64,000 nucleotides of DNA from positions 434,001 to 498,000 of the forward strand of contig NZ_JAGO01000011.1 in the NCBI RefSeq assembly GCF_000526695.1, read 5' to 3'. The notes under the pieces were generated by a model that was not told the origin of the DNA, did not search any database, and worked only from the letters and a program-made list of their open reading frames with translations. This DNA comes from Carnimonas nigrificans ATCC BAA-78 (GTDB lineage Bacteria > Pseudomonadota > Gammaproteobacteria > Pseudomonadales > Halomonadaceae). This document shows, in pieces, positions 52,246 to 61,892 of this stretch; within the stretch, counting starts at the first letter, position 1, and each line of letters opens with the position of its first letter. The translations under genes were made by a program, and so were the position numbers.

Positions 52246-53285
52246 CGCTGCTGCTCCTTTAGTGTAGTGAGTGCGCCAGTGAGCGCAGGTTCAAATTCGT
52301 GTTGCAGCCACTCAAGCAGCGACTTCCACATCGAAGCGTTAGGGGCGCCACGCTGTACCATGGCGCTCAGCGATTGCTTGAGATGTTCGAGGAAAAACAG
52401 CTCATAGTTGAGCAGATAGCGTGGCTTGCCATCGCGCTGCGCCAGGCGACAAAATAGCCCCAGCACTTTCAACGAGCGCTGGGCGCTGGCTTCATCTATC
52501 CAGCCAAGATGCTGCTCCAGCGAGGTTTCCTGCGAAATACCTGCGTCGAGCGTGGCCTGATGATGATGCTGGAATACGGCGCGTTGAATGTCGCTGCTCC
52601 AGGGAAGGTTGCGATCGCGCAGCAGTGAGCCAGGGTCATAGCCAATGGCACCCTGCCATGCGCCCTGGAAATCAATCACTCGAAGCTGCTGCTGGGCATC
52701 GACCATCAGATTGCCGCAATGATAGTCGCGATGGGTAGTCACCTGGGGCTGGCCGAGAATCTGGCGAATCAGTTGATTGCGCAGTGACTGCCAGTGCGGC
52801 GGCGGCGGGATATCAAGCCAGCGCTCAAGCGCCCACTCAGGGAACAGGTCAAGTTCCATGCCCAGCCGCTGCTCGTTATAAGGGGGAAGCGCTGCTGCTG
52901 GCTGTGCGGCTATTTGTGTGGAAAGCGTCATGGCGCGTTGTAACCATTCCAACTGTGCTTTTTCATCAAGCGTCGCCAGATGATCGGTCAAAAGCGTGCC
53001 GCCCAGATCTTCCAGCTCAACAAAACCGCGAGAGAGATCAGCAGCATAGAGGGCAGGCACCGGTAACTTTTGCTCTCCCCAGGCCAATGCAATATCGACA
53101 AAACTGCGCGTGGGCTCCTTTTCAGGAGGCGCATCCATTATGATGCGACTACCATTATCAAGATTGAGTCGATAGTAGCGGCGAAAACTGGCGTCATCAG
53201 CGACTGCTGTCAGCGTGCATGAGTGTGCCGCTCGCGCGTGACGTTGCGCGACCCAGTGTGTTAACGCCTTGAACCGAGCGCTCAT
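52242..53285 (-). CDS. amgK: Anomeric MurNAc/GlcNAc kinase AmgK
   Basis: This is a 347-residue APH-fold kinase. THRDYHCGNLM holds the catalytic Asp (the aminoglycoside-kinase HxDxxxxN motif) and VIDFQGA the metal-binding Asp. AmgK phosphorylates the anomeric hydroxyl of N-acetylmuramate for MurU. Position next to murU and divergent from lptD is conserved in pseudomonads and supports this over an antibiotic-modifying role. Confidence 0.92.
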   Translation of the reverse strand: MSARFKALTHWVAQRHARAAHSCTLTAVADDASFRRYYRLNLDNGSRIIMDAPPEKEPTRSFVDIALAWGEQKLPVPALYAADLSRGFVELEDLGGTLLTDHLATLDEKAQLEWLQRAMTLSTQIAAQPAAALPPYNEQRLGMELDLFPEWALERWLDIPPPPHWQSLRNQLIRQILGQPQVTTHRDYHCGNLMVDAQQQLRVIDFQGAWQGAIGYDPGSLLRDRNLPWSSDIQRAVFQHHHQATLDAGISQETSLEQHLGWIDEASAQRSLKVLGLFCRLAQRDGKPRYLLNYELFFLEHLKQSLSAMVQRGAPNASMWKSLLEWLQHEFEPALTGALTTLKEQQR

Positions 53286-53383
53286 TGACTCTCCTGAGTA
53301 ATAAAGGACAAAAATGACAAATCGCAGCGTGGTCGTGGTTGACGCTCCACACTACACCACGCATGCTAGCACCCAGCGCATAA

Positions 53384-53389
53384 TATAAT
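53384..53389 (+). promoter_or_regulatory. Candidate -10 box of lptD
   Basis: A perfect TATAAT about 110 bases upstream of the lptD start, in the divergent region with amgK. The hexamer 17 bases before it (GCATGC) is not a good -35, and no sigma-E signature was found. Confidence 0.3.
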
Positions 53390-53500
53390 GGCCGCGTGTT
53401 GTGCCGAAGGCACCTTGAACGCGCCCTTCGTATACGTCAAGTGATGAAGCCGTTGCGGCTCATCGCGCGATATTCCCAAGAAGCAAGGACACCAAGCACC

Positions 53501-55990
53501 ATGGCTCAGCGCCTATTTTGGACGGCGAGTACTCTGACTGGCGTATTTTCATCGCTGTTGCCCGCGTTTACCTTTGCAGCACCGCTTCCTTCCTCGCTAC
53601 CTGCCTCTCAGCTTGATTGGCATGCGTGGGGCGAAAACCGCCCTGAAGGCGAACTATGCAGCGGTTATTATCTAGCGCCCAGCTATTCGATTTCACAGCC
53701 CGGCGACGGCCAGCTCAACTCCCAGTCAGACGACGCCGGCTACAGCGACTCCGGCGTTACCACGCTCAGCGGTAACGTCATCGTGCGTCAGCAGGATCAG
53801 CAGCTTCAGGCCAGCCAGGCGACACTTAACGAAGATCGCTCGCGGGTTAACCTGACCGGCCCCGTTACCTACCGCCAGCCCAATATTCTGGTGCGTGGTA
53901 CCACCGGCAGCGCTGCGGTCAACAGCAACGCTGCCGACGTAGAGCAAGCGCATTACGTGTTTCATTCGTCCCATGCGCGTGGCGACGCTGATCGCCTTGA
54001 GCGCCTCGACGATGGCCGCTATATGATGCGTAACGCCACTTTCACCAGTTGTGATCCTGATAGCAGCCTGTGGAAAATCCAGGGCGATCAGATCGTGATC
54101 AATCGCGCGGAAGGGTACGGTACTTCTACCAATACCAAATTCCGTATCCATGATGTGCCCGTCTTCTACTGGCCGTGGATGCGCTTCCCCATTGATGACC
54201 GTCGTCTTACCGGGCTGCTCTACCCCACAGTGGGGGTTAGCAGCGACAATGGATTCGACTACAACCAGCCGATCTATCTGAACCTTGCGCCCAACTACGA
54301 CGCTACGGTAACGCCGCGCGTCATGACAGGGCGTGGCTTGATGATGGGAGGGCAGTTCCGCTATCGGGGCGAGCGTGATGAAGGGCTGATAGAAGGTAAC
54401 TATCTGGCCAATGATGGTGCTCACAGCACTGGCAATGACACTGATCACCACGGAGATGATCGCTGGTATTTCAACTACGATCACAGCGGCAGCTTCACTG
54501 ATCGCCTGACCTACCGCATGAAGTATGCTCGTGCCAGTGACGGCGACTACTTCGATGATTTCGGCAATTCATTTGACGAACAGAACCGCGACAACCTGCA
54601 AAGCATTGCGATGCTCGACTACGCAGGCGATGTGTGGCACTTGCAGGCCCGCGCACGCGGTTATCAGATAATGGATGATCCGGTCGATCCTGAGGATAAA
54701 CCGTTCAACGAGCTGCCGTCATTGACAGCCAACGCGCTGTGGCAGCAGGAGAACGGCTTCTATGAAGAGTTCAACTCCAACGCGACCTACTTCCACCGTA
54801 GTGAGTCCTACGATTATTACCATCATGAAGTTTCGTGGCGTACCGAGGACATGCCAGGCAGCAAGGATTATCTGACGCAGAAGGTAAATGGCGCGCGTTT
54901 CAACATTGCGCCTGCCATCGGCTATCGCAACGATCCGACCTGGGGCTTCTTCGAACCACGCGTGCAGATGTATCTGACCCAGTACGATCTCGACTGGAAA
55001 AGCCCTCAGAACCGCAACTGGGACTCTTCCCCCGATCGTGCCGTGCCGGTATTCAGCGTGGATTCAGGACTGGTGTTCGAACGCCACTCGTCGATGTTCG
55101 GAAATGCCTATCGCCAGACGCTTACTCCGCGGCTTTACTACGCCTACGTACCTTATCGCGACCAGAGCAAGCTGCCTGAATTCGATACGGCGCTGCGTTC
55201 GCCTTCCTACGAGGATCTGTGGTCTCCCTATCGCTTCAACGGCATTGACCGTATTGGTGACGTGAACAAGATCTCCTACGGTGTCAGCACCAGCTTCTTC
55301 GATGACGACTCAGGCTTCCAGCGTTTCACGTTTGATCTGGGGCAGAGCTACTTCTTCGAAAATCGCCATGTGACCGATGATGACCCGTCGAAATACTTCG
55401 GTCCCAATGGCAAAGGGCCGCGCGACAAATATAACTATGACCTGACGCGTGACTACTCGCCGGCCATCGCACGCGCTACCTGGAACATCAACCGCGACTG
55501 GAGCGCGAGCTATGCGATGTTCTATGACACTGAGCGCGGCAATGCGGAGCGCAACGATCTCTACGTGCATTATCACAATCTCGACAACGGTAATGCGTTC
55601 AATATCGGTAACCGCTGGGAACGCGAAGGCTTCGATTCCTCCGGTGACCGCGATGATCGTCTTGGCTATAACCGTAATGAGTTCGATGTTTCCGGTGCCT
55701 GGGCCATTTCGCCTTCGGTATCGTTGGTGGGGCGCTATCTGTACGACCAGACCAACAGCCGTTCGCTTGAGAAACTGGCGGGCATCCAGTTCAACGATTG
55801 CTGCTATGCGGTGCAGGTAGCGTGGCGTAAATACATCGACGACGACGATACACTTAACCGTATCGACGACGATAAATCGAAAAGCGGTGTCTTCCTGCGC
55901 TTTATCTTCAAGGGACTTGGCGGCCTTGGTTCCAACCCGGAACCGTACTTCCAGGACGCAGTCCCAGGGTATAGACCCTCGGGTTTCTAA
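53501..55990 (+). CDS. lptD: LPS-assembly protein LptD
   Basis: This 829-residue outer-membrane beta-barrel, with LptE, inserts lipopolysaccharide into the outer leaflet. The start at 53501 gives a Sec signal peptide ending near TFAAPLP; two earlier in-frame starts would put charged residues ahead of it. An N-terminal beta-jellyroll (about residues 80-230) is followed by the 26-strand barrel. The four disulfide cysteines are present: Cys53 (ELCSGYY), Cys184 (TSCDPDS), and the pair Cys767-Cys768 (DCCYAV). E. coli LptD has the same arrangement with 784 residues. surA follows, coding for the chaperone that folds LptD. Confidence 0.95.
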   Translation: MAQRLFWTASTLTGVFSSLLPAFTFAAPLPSSLPASQLDWHAWGENRPEGELCSGYYLAPSYSISQPGDGQLNSQSDDAGYSDSGVTTLSGNVIVRQQDQQLQASQATLNEDRSRVNLTGPVTYRQPNILVRGTTGSAAVNSNAADVEQAHYVFHSSHARGDADRLERLDDGRYMMRNATFTSCDPDSSLWKIQGDQIVINRAEGYGTSTNTKFRIHDVPVFYWPWMRFPIDDRRLTGLLYPTVGVSSDNGFDYNQPIYLNLAPNYDATVTPRVMTGRGLMMGGQFRYRGERDEGLIEGNYLANDGAHSTGNDTDHHGDDRWYFNYDHSGSFTDRLTYRMKYARASDGDYFDDFGNSFDEQNRDNLQSIAMLDYAGDVWHLQARARGYQIMDDPVDPEDKPFNELPSLTANALWQQENGFYEEFNSNATYFHRSESYDYYHHEVSWRTEDMPGSKDYLTQKVNGARFNIAPAIGYRNDPTWGFFEPRVQMYLTQYDLDWKSPQNRNWDSSPDRAVPVFSVDSGLVFERHSSMFGNAYRQTLTPRLYYAYVPYRDQSKLPEFDTALRSPSYEDLWSPYRFNGIDRIGDVNKISYGVSTSFFDDDSGFQRFTFDLGQSYFFENRHVTDDDPSKYFGPNGKGPRDKYNYDLTRDYSPAIARATWNINRDWSASYAMFYDTERGNAERNDLYVHYHNLDNGNAFNIGNRWEREGFDSSGDRDDRLGYNRNEFDVSGAWAISPSVSLVGRYLYDQTNSRSLEKLAGIQFNDCCYAVQVAWRKYIDDDDTLNRIDDDKSKSGVFLRFIFKGLGGLGSNPEPYFQDAVPGYRPSGF

Positions 55991-56153
55991 CCCTTGTACC
56001 CCGTGCGCTTGTTCCTATGGCTGGACAAGCGCCGTTTGATTCGGGATGCTTTGCGCATCCGACGAGGCGGTATGTAACCGCTCGATTCTCCGGCGCCAAC
56101 GCTTATGCTGGCGAGGTGCCAACAGCTACTTGGTCAAGTTCAAGGTTCGTATA

Positions 56154-57614
56154 ATGAAGAATGGCAATAAGGCTGCGAGGCTGCGTCTTCCCGTGTCGAC
56201 GCGGGCGATGCTGCTCCCTCTGGGAATGGTGGTAACCTTGGGTGCGGCAGCGCCGGTATATGCCCAGCAGATGTCTGCCAGTCAGCAGTCAGGGGCCGCG
56301 GCACCGGAGCAGCAGCTTGAAGGCATCGCTGCGGTAGTCAATCAGGAAGTGATCATGACCAGCGAGCTGCAGGCACGCATGGCGCAGGTGCGTCAGCAGG
56401 TCAGCAGTGAAGGTGGGCAGCTTCCGCCGCAGGACATACTACAGCGGCAGGTGCTTGATCGTCTGATCCTTGAGCATATCCAGTTGCAGTTGGCCAAGCG
56501 CGCCAACCTGAACGTCAGTGATCAGCAGTTGGATCAAGCGGTTGCCGAAGTCGCCAGCCGCAACCATATGAGTTCCGAGCAGTTCGTTCAGACACTGCGC
56601 CGTCAGGGGCTTTCCTATGATGAAGTTCGCCAGCAGATTCGCCGCGAAATCCTGATCTCTCAGGTACAGCAGGGCAGCGTGGGCGGGCAGGTGCGAGTGT
56701 CCGATCAAGAGGTCAATCAGCTCCTTGAAAATCAGGCGGCAGCCACTGGCGTGCAGTATCACGTAGCGCAGCTGCTGATTCCGCTGCCTGATGGAGCCAC
56801 CAATGAGCAGGTCAGGGCCGCGCAGCAGCGTGCCTCGCAGTTGCGCAACAGCATTCTTAACGGTGAAAGCCTTGAGCAGGCGGCTGCCGACGCCAATCAA
56901 AACGCAGACGAGAATGACCAGGGCAGCTCCAGCCAGGTAGAGGGCGCCGATCTCGGCTGGCGTTCGCAGCAAGAGCTGCCAACGCTCTTCTCAAGCGTGG
57001 TGCCTAATCTTACCGTGGGTACGGTCAGTCAGCCGGTGCGCAGTGCCAGCGGCATCCATCTGGTGCGCCTGATTGAGCGCCGTGGTGGTCAGCAGGCACC
57101 GGTCAAGGTCGAGCAGTTCAAGGCGCGTCATATTTTGATTTCACCTAACCCGATTCGGACTGACGAACAGGCCCACCAGCTGGCGCTTGAGCTGCGTCAG
57201 AAAATCGAAAGCGGCGCCGACTTCGCTCAGCTCGCCAAGCAATACAGCGATGACCACGGTTCGGCACTCTCCGGCGGTCAGATGGACTGGGTGAATGACG
57301 GCGATACCGTTGGCCCGTTCAACGACTATTTGCATCGCGGCACCATTGGTCAGCTGTCTCAGCCGATCAAAACGCAGTTTGGCTGGCACCTGATTGAACT
57401 ACAGGATCATCGTCAGAAAGACGTGACCGTTGATCAGCAGCGTGAGCAGGCGCGTCGCGCGCTGTTCCAGCGCAAGGCGCAGGACGAGTTGCAAACCTGG
57501 TTGCAGCAAATTCGCTCCGAGGCTTACGTCGATAATCGCCTGTATCCCAACGACAAGGGAATCGGGCCGATGATGCCGATGGGCGGCGGTGCGCAACAGC
57601 AGCCGCAGCAATAA
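56154..57614 (+). CDS. surA: Periplasmic chaperone and prolyl isomerase SurA
   Basis: This is a 486-residue SurA with a signal peptide ending near VYAQQ (about residue 38). The N-terminal chaperone domain (AAVVNQEVIMTSEL onward) is followed by two parvulin PPIase domains. The second is canonical (KARHILISPNPIRTDEQA to FGWHLIELQDHR); the first is more diverged. It ends in a Gln/Pro-rich tail, longer than E. coli (428 residues). The start at 56154 is the last Met before the signal peptide. It lies 163 bases after lptD. Confidence 0.94.
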   Translation: MKNGNKAARLRLPVSTRAMLLPLGMVVTLGAAAPVYAQQMSASQQSGAAAPEQQLEGIAAVVNQEVIMTSELQARMAQVRQQVSSEGGQLPPQDILQRQVLDRLILEHIQLQLAKRANLNVSDQQLDQAVAEVASRNHMSSEQFVQTLRRQGLSYDEVRQQIRREILISQVQQGSVGGQVRVSDQEVNQLLENQAAATGVQYHVAQLLIPLPDGATNEQVRAAQQRASQLRNSILNGESLEQAAADANQNADENDQGSSSQVEGADLGWRSQQELPTLFSSVVPNLTVGTVSQPVRSASGIHLVRLIERRGGQQAPVKVEQFKARHILISPNPIRTDEQAHQLALELRQKIESGADFAQLAKQYSDDHGSALSGGQMDWVNDGDTVGPFNDYLHRGTIGQLSQPIKTQFGWHLIELQDHRQKDVTVDQQREQARRALFQRKAQDELQTWLQQIRSEAYVDNRLYPNDKGIGPMMPMGGGAQQQPQQ

Positions 57615-57685
57615 GTCATCACCGCTGTGATATCGGGCTGCGCCGCGTGTGCATGGGCGCAGTGGTATTGATCAGTTACACTGAG

Positions 57686-57718
57686 GACACTCGCACTGAT
57701 GGCGAGTGTCTTTTTTTG
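57686..57718 (+). terminator. Terminator after surA
   Basis: GACACTCGC and GCGAGTGTC form a perfect 9-bp stem around seven bases, followed by seven T. It ends lptD-surA transcription just before rsmA. Confidence 0.9.
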
Positions 57719-57755
57719 CGGCGCAGGCCGCGTGTTCAGGCAAGTGGAATTCAGC

Positions 57756-58592
57756 ATGTCAAAGCCTACTCAGGGTGAAACGCTATCACCTACCGGCGGT
57801 CATCGCGCGCGCAAGCGGTTCGGCCAAAACTTTCTGCGTGATGGCAATATCATCGCACGCATTGTCTCTTCCATTCGGCCCAAACAGGGCGATCGTTTGG
57901 TTGAAATTGGTCCGGGGCAGGGGGCGATTACCGAGCAGTTGCTGGAAGCCGTAGGGCAGCTGGATGCCATCGAGCTGGACCGTGATCTGGTGCCGGGCTT
58001 GCGTACCCAGTTCTTCAATTATCCTGACTTTCATGTACATCAGGCCGACGCGCTGAACTTCGATTTCAGTGAATTGCAGGGAGATGGCCCGGCACTGCGT
58101 GTGGTGGGGAACTTGCCCTATAACATTTCGACGCCTCTTATTTTCAAGCTGCTGTCATTCGGGGCGGACACCATCCGCGATATGCACTTCATGCTGCAAA
58201 AGGAAGTGGTCGAACGTCTGGCGGCACGTCCTGGTAGCGGTGACTGGGGGCGCTTGTCGGTGATGGCGCAGTACCACTGCCGCGTTGAGAGTCTCTTTAT
58301 CGTGCCGCCCGAAGCCTTCGTGCCTCGCCCCAAGGTGGATTCCATGATTGTGCGGCTTACCCCGCGCAGCGAACCGGAATTCAAGGCCAACGATATAGAT
58401 GCTCTGGCCGCCGTGGTGCGTCAGGCGTTTTCCCAGCGGCGTAAAACCCTGCGTAATACCCTGAAGGGCTGGGTAGACAGCGACACGTTAAGCGCTCTTG
58501 ATATTGACCCGACCCGTCGCCCCGAGACGGTCACGCTCGAAGAGTTTGTGCGCATCACTAACCGGTATAGCGAGCAGCAGGAGAGATCATGA
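57756..58592 (+). CDS. rsmA: 16S rRNA (A1518/A1519) dimethyltransferase RsmA/KsgA
   Basis: This 278-residue SAM-dependent enzyme dimethylates two adenosines in the 16S 3-prime hairpin. KRFGQNFLRDGNII, VEIGPGQGAITEQLL (SAM motif I) and VVGNLPYNISTPLIF (catalytic NLPY) are canonical. It is separated from surA by a terminator; pdxA, which lies between surA and rsmA in many gammaproteobacteria, is absent here. It overlaps apaH by four bases. Confidence 0.96.
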   Translation: MSKPTQGETLSPTGGHRARKRFGQNFLRDGNIIARIVSSIRPKQGDRLVEIGPGQGAITEQLLEAVGQLDAIELDRDLVPGLRTQFFNYPDFHVHQADALNFDFSELQGDGPALRVVGNLPYNISTPLIFKLLSFGADTIRDMHFMLQKEVVERLAARPGSGDWGRLSVMAQYHCRVESLFIVPPEAFVPRPKVDSMIVRLTPRSEPEFKANDIDALAAVVRQAFSQRRKTLRNTLKGWVDSDTLSALDIDPTRRPETVTLEEFVRITNRYSEQQERS

Positions 58593-59401
58593 CCAGGTGG
58601 GTAGTGGGCGATGTGCACGGTTGCGCTGACGAGCTGGAAGCATTGCTGGAGAAGGTGCGCTTCGACTCCGCTCAGGATGAGCTATGGCTGGTGGGGGATC
58701 TGATTAATCGAGGCCCGCGTTCACTGGGGGCGCTGCGTCTGGCGCGTTCGCTGAATGCCACCATGGTACTGGGAAACCACGACCTGCATTTTTTGGCAGT
58801 GGCAGCAGGGGCACAAAAGGCCAAGCGCAACGATACCATCAAGCCTATTCTCGCCGCACCTGATGCGGCTGAGCTGATCGAATGGATGCGCCATCGGCCG
58901 CTATTGGTTGCTTCGCAGGATAACGCGGTCTGTATGGTGCACGCAGGCATTCTACCGCAGTGGTCATTGGATGATGCGCAACGCTATGCAGGTGAAGCTG
59001 AAGCGGTGCTGAGGGGGAGTGACTGGAAAGTGCTGATGCAGCATCTCTATGGCAATTCCCCCGACCATTTTGAAGAATCCTTGCGCGGCTGGGACAGGCT
59101 GCGTGCCATTCTGAATGTGTTCTCGCGCATGCGTTTCATTGATGCCACAGGCCGCCTGGATTTTTCCGCCAAACTGGGGCCGCAATCTGCGCCACGAGGC
59201 TTTAATCCCTGGTTTCACTATCGGCGCAGTGACTCCTTACGGCTGTTGTTCGGGCACTGGGCGGCGCTGGAAGGGCGTACTTCCGGTGCGCAGATTGCCT
59301 GTGAAGCGCTCGATACCGGCTGCGCGTGGGGCGGCGCCCTGACCGCCATGTCGCTGGAAAGCGGTGAGCGCGTTAGCGTGGCGGCCACCAGTCGAGCATG
59401 A
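58589..59401 (+). CDS. apaH: Diadenosine tetraphosphatase ApaH
   Basis: This 270-residue calcineurin-like phosphoesterase hydrolyses Ap4A symmetrically to two ADP and also removes Np4 caps from RNA. The metal-ligand blocks VVGDVHGCADEL, LVGDLINRGPRSL and MVLGNHDLHFLA are all intact. It is coupled to rsmA by an ATGA overlap. The apaG gene usually found between rsmA and apaH is missing. Confidence 0.95.
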   Translation: MTRWVVGDVHGCADELEALLEKVRFDSAQDELWLVGDLINRGPRSLGALRLARSLNATMVLGNHDLHFLAVAAGAQKAKRNDTIKPILAAPDAAELIEWMRHRPLLVASQDNAVCMVHAGILPQWSLDDAQRYAGEAEAVLRGSDWKVLMQHLYGNSPDHFEESLRGWDRLRAILNVFSRMRFIDATGRLDFSAKLGPQSAPRGFNPWFHYRRSDSLRLLFGHWAALEGRTSGAQIACEALDTGCAWGGALTAMSLESGERVSVAATSRA

Positions 59402-59461
59402 CCCGCAGGTCAATGCCGCTCTACTACTATTCAATTCTCGACGACCAACGAGGGAGCTGCC

Positions 59462-59782
59462 ATGTCATTCAAGCATCTTGATACGGATACGCTGGCGCAG
59501 TGGCTAGATCATGAAGAAGAGGTGACTCTGGTGGATATTCGCGATCCGGTCAGCTTTGCCGATGCCCATGTGGTGGGGGCGACCCATCTTGATAATGTGT
59601 CGCTGACGCATTTTCTGGAGAGTGCTCCCAAACAGCAACCGCTGGTGGTGGTGTGCTATCACGGCCACTCCAGCCAGGGAGCGGCAGGCTGGCTGGCCGA
59701 GCAGGGGTTCAGTGATGTCTATAGCCTCGACGGTGGCTTTACCGCATGGCAACAGCGTCATCCGGAGTGGGTCGGCCAGTGA
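59462..59782 (+). CDS. glpE: Thiosulfate sulfurtransferase GlpE
   Basis: This is a 106-residue single-domain rhodanese. The active-site Cys is in VVVCYHGHSSQGAA. It transfers sulfane sulfur from thiosulfate to cyanide or a thiol acceptor such as thioredoxin. Size matches E. coli GlpE (108). Its stop overlaps the cca GTG start. Confidence 0.92.
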   Translation: MSFKHLDTDTLAQWLDHEEEVTLVDIRDPVSFADAHVVGATHLDNVSLTHFLESAPKQQPLVVVCYHGHSSQGAAGWLAEQGFSDVYSLDGGFTAWQQRHPEWVGQ

Positions 59783-60912
59783 GTGACAGCAGCGCGTTGG
59801 ATGGGCTGGAGGTCTATCTGGTAGGCGGCGCGGTACGCGACCGTTTATTGGGCCATCCCTATAGCGATCACGATTGGGTGGTGGTGGGGAGCAGTGTCGA
59901 TGAGATGCTGGCACGAGGCTTTCTTCAGGTTGGGCGCGACTTCCCGGTGTTTCTGCATCCTGATACCGATGAAGAGTATGCGCTGGCGAGAACCGAGCGC
60001 AAGGCAGGGCGGGGCTATACCGGTTTTGAGGTCCATGCATCGCCGCAGGTGACGCTGGAACAGGACCTTGAACGCCGCGATCTGACCATTAATGCCATTG
60101 CCGAGCGGCTTGATGGCAGCCTGGTCGATCCTTTCGGCGGAGTGGCGGATATCGAGGCACGTCGGCTTCGGCATATCGGCCCTGCGTTTGTCGAAGACCC
60201 CCTGCGGGTGCTGCGGTTGGCGCGTTTTGATGCGCGCTATGCGCCGCTGGGGTTTCAGCCGGCGGAGTCGACCCTGGCGCTATGCAAACAGCTTGCCCAT
60301 GCAGGCGAGCTGGGTGAACTGGCGGCTGAACGGGTGCAGCAGGAAACCTTCAAGGCGCTCTCTGAACGGCAGCCCGACCGCTACTTCACCACACTATTTC
60401 GTGCTGATGCTCTGTCACCATGGTTTGCGGAGCTGGAGGATAAAAGCCGCTTTGAAAGCTGTCTCTCCTCCCTGGCTCGGGCGGTTGAGACAGATATTCG
60501 TGATGCGGCGCCACGTTGGGCGGCGCTGGTACTGCCTCTGGAGGATGAGCAGCGTAGCGCACTGGCCGAGCGTCTCAAGCTGCCTACGGAAGTGCGGGAG
60601 CTGGCGCGTCTGCTGGCACTCTCGGTCGAACGCTTGAACCACTCCTGCTGTGACGCTGACCGATGGCTAGGTTGGTGCAATAGCGTTGATATATGGCGCA
60701 AGCCTGAGCGCTGGAGCCGATTGCTGCCGTTACTCAGCGTGTATGCACCGCTGCTTGATACCGACACGCTGGGTGTACGGCTTGAACAGGCGCGCGCGCT
60801 ATCACCGCGTCTCTGGGTAGAGCAGGGGATCAAGGGCAAGCAGATTGGTGAATATCTCGCCAAGGCCCGGCACGCAGTATTGGCGGGTGATGCCCCAGTG
60901 AATAAGAAGTAA
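59779..60912 (+). CDS. cca: CCA-adding tRNA nucleotidyltransferase
   Basis: This is a 377-residue class II nucleotidyltransferase. YLVGGAVRDRLLG is the helix-turn motif and DHDWVVVG carries the two catalytic Asp residues; RRDLTINAIAERLDG and the ERVQQE neck follow. It repairs or adds the 3-prime CCA. It lacks the C-terminal HD phosphohydrolase domain of E. coli Cca (412 residues), as in several relatives. The GTG at 59779 overlaps the glpE stop; an ATG 11 codons upstream has no ribosome site. The three tRNA-Leu genes in this window already encode CCA, so repair would be its role there. Confidence 0.92.
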   Translation: MSDSSALDGLEVYLVGGAVRDRLLGHPYSDHDWVVVGSSVDEMLARGFLQVGRDFPVFLHPDTDEEYALARTERKAGRGYTGFEVHASPQVTLEQDLERRDLTINAIAERLDGSLVDPFGGVADIEARRLRHIGPAFVEDPLRVLRLARFDARYAPLGFQPAESTLALCKQLAHAGELGELAAERVQQETFKALSERQPDRYFTTLFRADALSPWFAELEDKSRFESCLSSLARAVETDIRDAAPRWAALVLPLEDEQRSALAERLKLPTEVRELARLLALSVERLNHSCCDADRWLGWCNSVDIWRKPERWSRLLPLLSVYAPLLDTDTLGVRLEQARALSPRLWVEQGIKGKQIGEYLAKARHAVLAGDAPVNKK

Positions 60913-60924
60913 TGGCAGGAATAC

Positions 60925-60953
60925 GAAAGCCCCTTCGTGCGTGAGGGGCTGGA
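60925..60953. terminator. Hairpin between convergent cca and folK
   Basis: AGCCCCT and AGGGGCT form a 7-bp stem around nine bases, with little T or A run. It may end one or both transcripts. Confidence 0.5.
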
Positions 60954-60980
60954 TATCAAGGCGAGGCGCGCAAAAGTCGG

Positions 60981-61535
60981 TCAGGAGAGTGGTTTTTCTG
61001 TGGGCTGCGCATCTGTGCGGGAGATGGTAGTGCCCCTCCACTGGAACTCCACCGGCCATAGCCGTTGAGCCTGACGGAACCTGCCCCACAAAACAGCGTA
61101 ATTCAGCGCTAATACAGGATGAACTTCACTGCCGAAGGACTCTGCCAGCGGGCGCAGCACGAAAGCGCTGGTCAGAATTTCGTCTCTGGGCAGCGTAATG
61201 CCATCTACCACACCATGCAGATTGCCTACACAAAGCAGATCTATATCAAGGTGTTTCGGCGCTGCACGGCCATCTTCGGGGCGTCGGCCAGTAGCGGCTT
61301 CCAACTGCTTGGTCCACTGCGATAGTGCTGCAACATCGATATCGCTGTAAAAGCCCACCACCAGGTTATAGAAGTTCTCGGCACCGGTAATACCTACCGG
61401 TTCACTTTCAAACACCCGCGAAATATCCAGCTCGCCAAATTCCCGGGCAAGCTCATCCAGGGCCAGTGCAATATGGTGGTTACGCTGAAGGTTACTGCCA
61501 ATGCCGAGTAGAATTCTGTGCTTTTCAGCCGCCAT
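60981..61535 (-). CDS. folK: 6-hydroxymethyl-7,8-dihydropterin pyrophosphokinase
   Basis: This 184-residue FolK activates the pterin for folate synthesis with ATP. LLGIGSNLQRNHHIALALDEL opens the domain; PKHLDIDLL carries the two metal-binding Asp residues and LPRDEILTSAFVLRPLAE the substrate loop. The C-terminus extends about 20 residues beyond E. coli FolK. It is the third gene of tsaD-folB-folK on the minus strand, three bases after folB. Confidence 0.94.
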   Translation of the reverse strand: MAAEKHRILLGIGSNLQRNHHIALALDELAREFGELDISRVFESEPVGITGAENFYNLVVGFYSDIDVAALSQWTKQLEAATGRRPEDGRAAPKHLDIDLLCVGNLHGVVDGITLPRDEILTSAFVLRPLAESFGSEVHPVLALNYAVLWGRFRQAQRLWPVEFQWRGTTISRTDAQPTEKPLS

Positions 61536-61538
61536 CGG

Positions 61539-61892
61539 TTACCACTCACCTCGCTGAATTCTCACGCCCACGGCATCAGCTTCAGGCACCGCCCCCGGTT
61601 TGCGCAGGGTTAGCCGCAGTTTGCTGACGCCAAATTCGTGGCTGACAACATCGGCTATTTTTTCAGCCATCGCTTCGATCAATTCAATCGGTTGCTCATT
61701 GGCGCATTCGATGATGCGCTGAGAGACCGCCGCGTAATTGATCGTATGGGCAAGATCATCGGTGGCTGCCGCCGCGCTGATGTCCCACGCCATCTCCAGA
61801 TCAAGACGCAGCTTTTGGTAAATCTTCTTTTCCCATTCGTACACGCCAATCACGGCGTCGAATGCCAACCCTTCGATCAAGATACTAGCCAT
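61539..61892 (-). CDS. folB: Dihydroneopterin aldolase
   Basis: This 117-residue aldolase cleaves dihydroneopterin to the FolK substrate plus glycolaldehyde. [19 protein letters not shown] carries the substrate Glu and the active-site Tyr region; [17 protein letters not shown] holds the catalytic Lys. Two Met codons at the start are possible (61898 or 61892); the second gives the usual N-terminus and better spacing to GGAG. It overlaps the end of tsaD by eight bases. Confidence 0.94.
   Translation of the reverse strand: MASILIEGLAFDAVIGVYEWEKKIYQKLRLDLEMAWDISAAAATDDLAHTINYAAVSQRIIECANEQPIELIEAMAEKIADVVSHEFGVSKLRLTLRKPGAVPEADAVGVRIQRGEW

Noticed and set aside
52242-53285. Aminoglycoside phosphotransferase as a resistance gene
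   Set aside because: The APH fold is real, but the murU overlap and lptD neighbour identify AmgK, a sugar kinase of cell-wall recycling.
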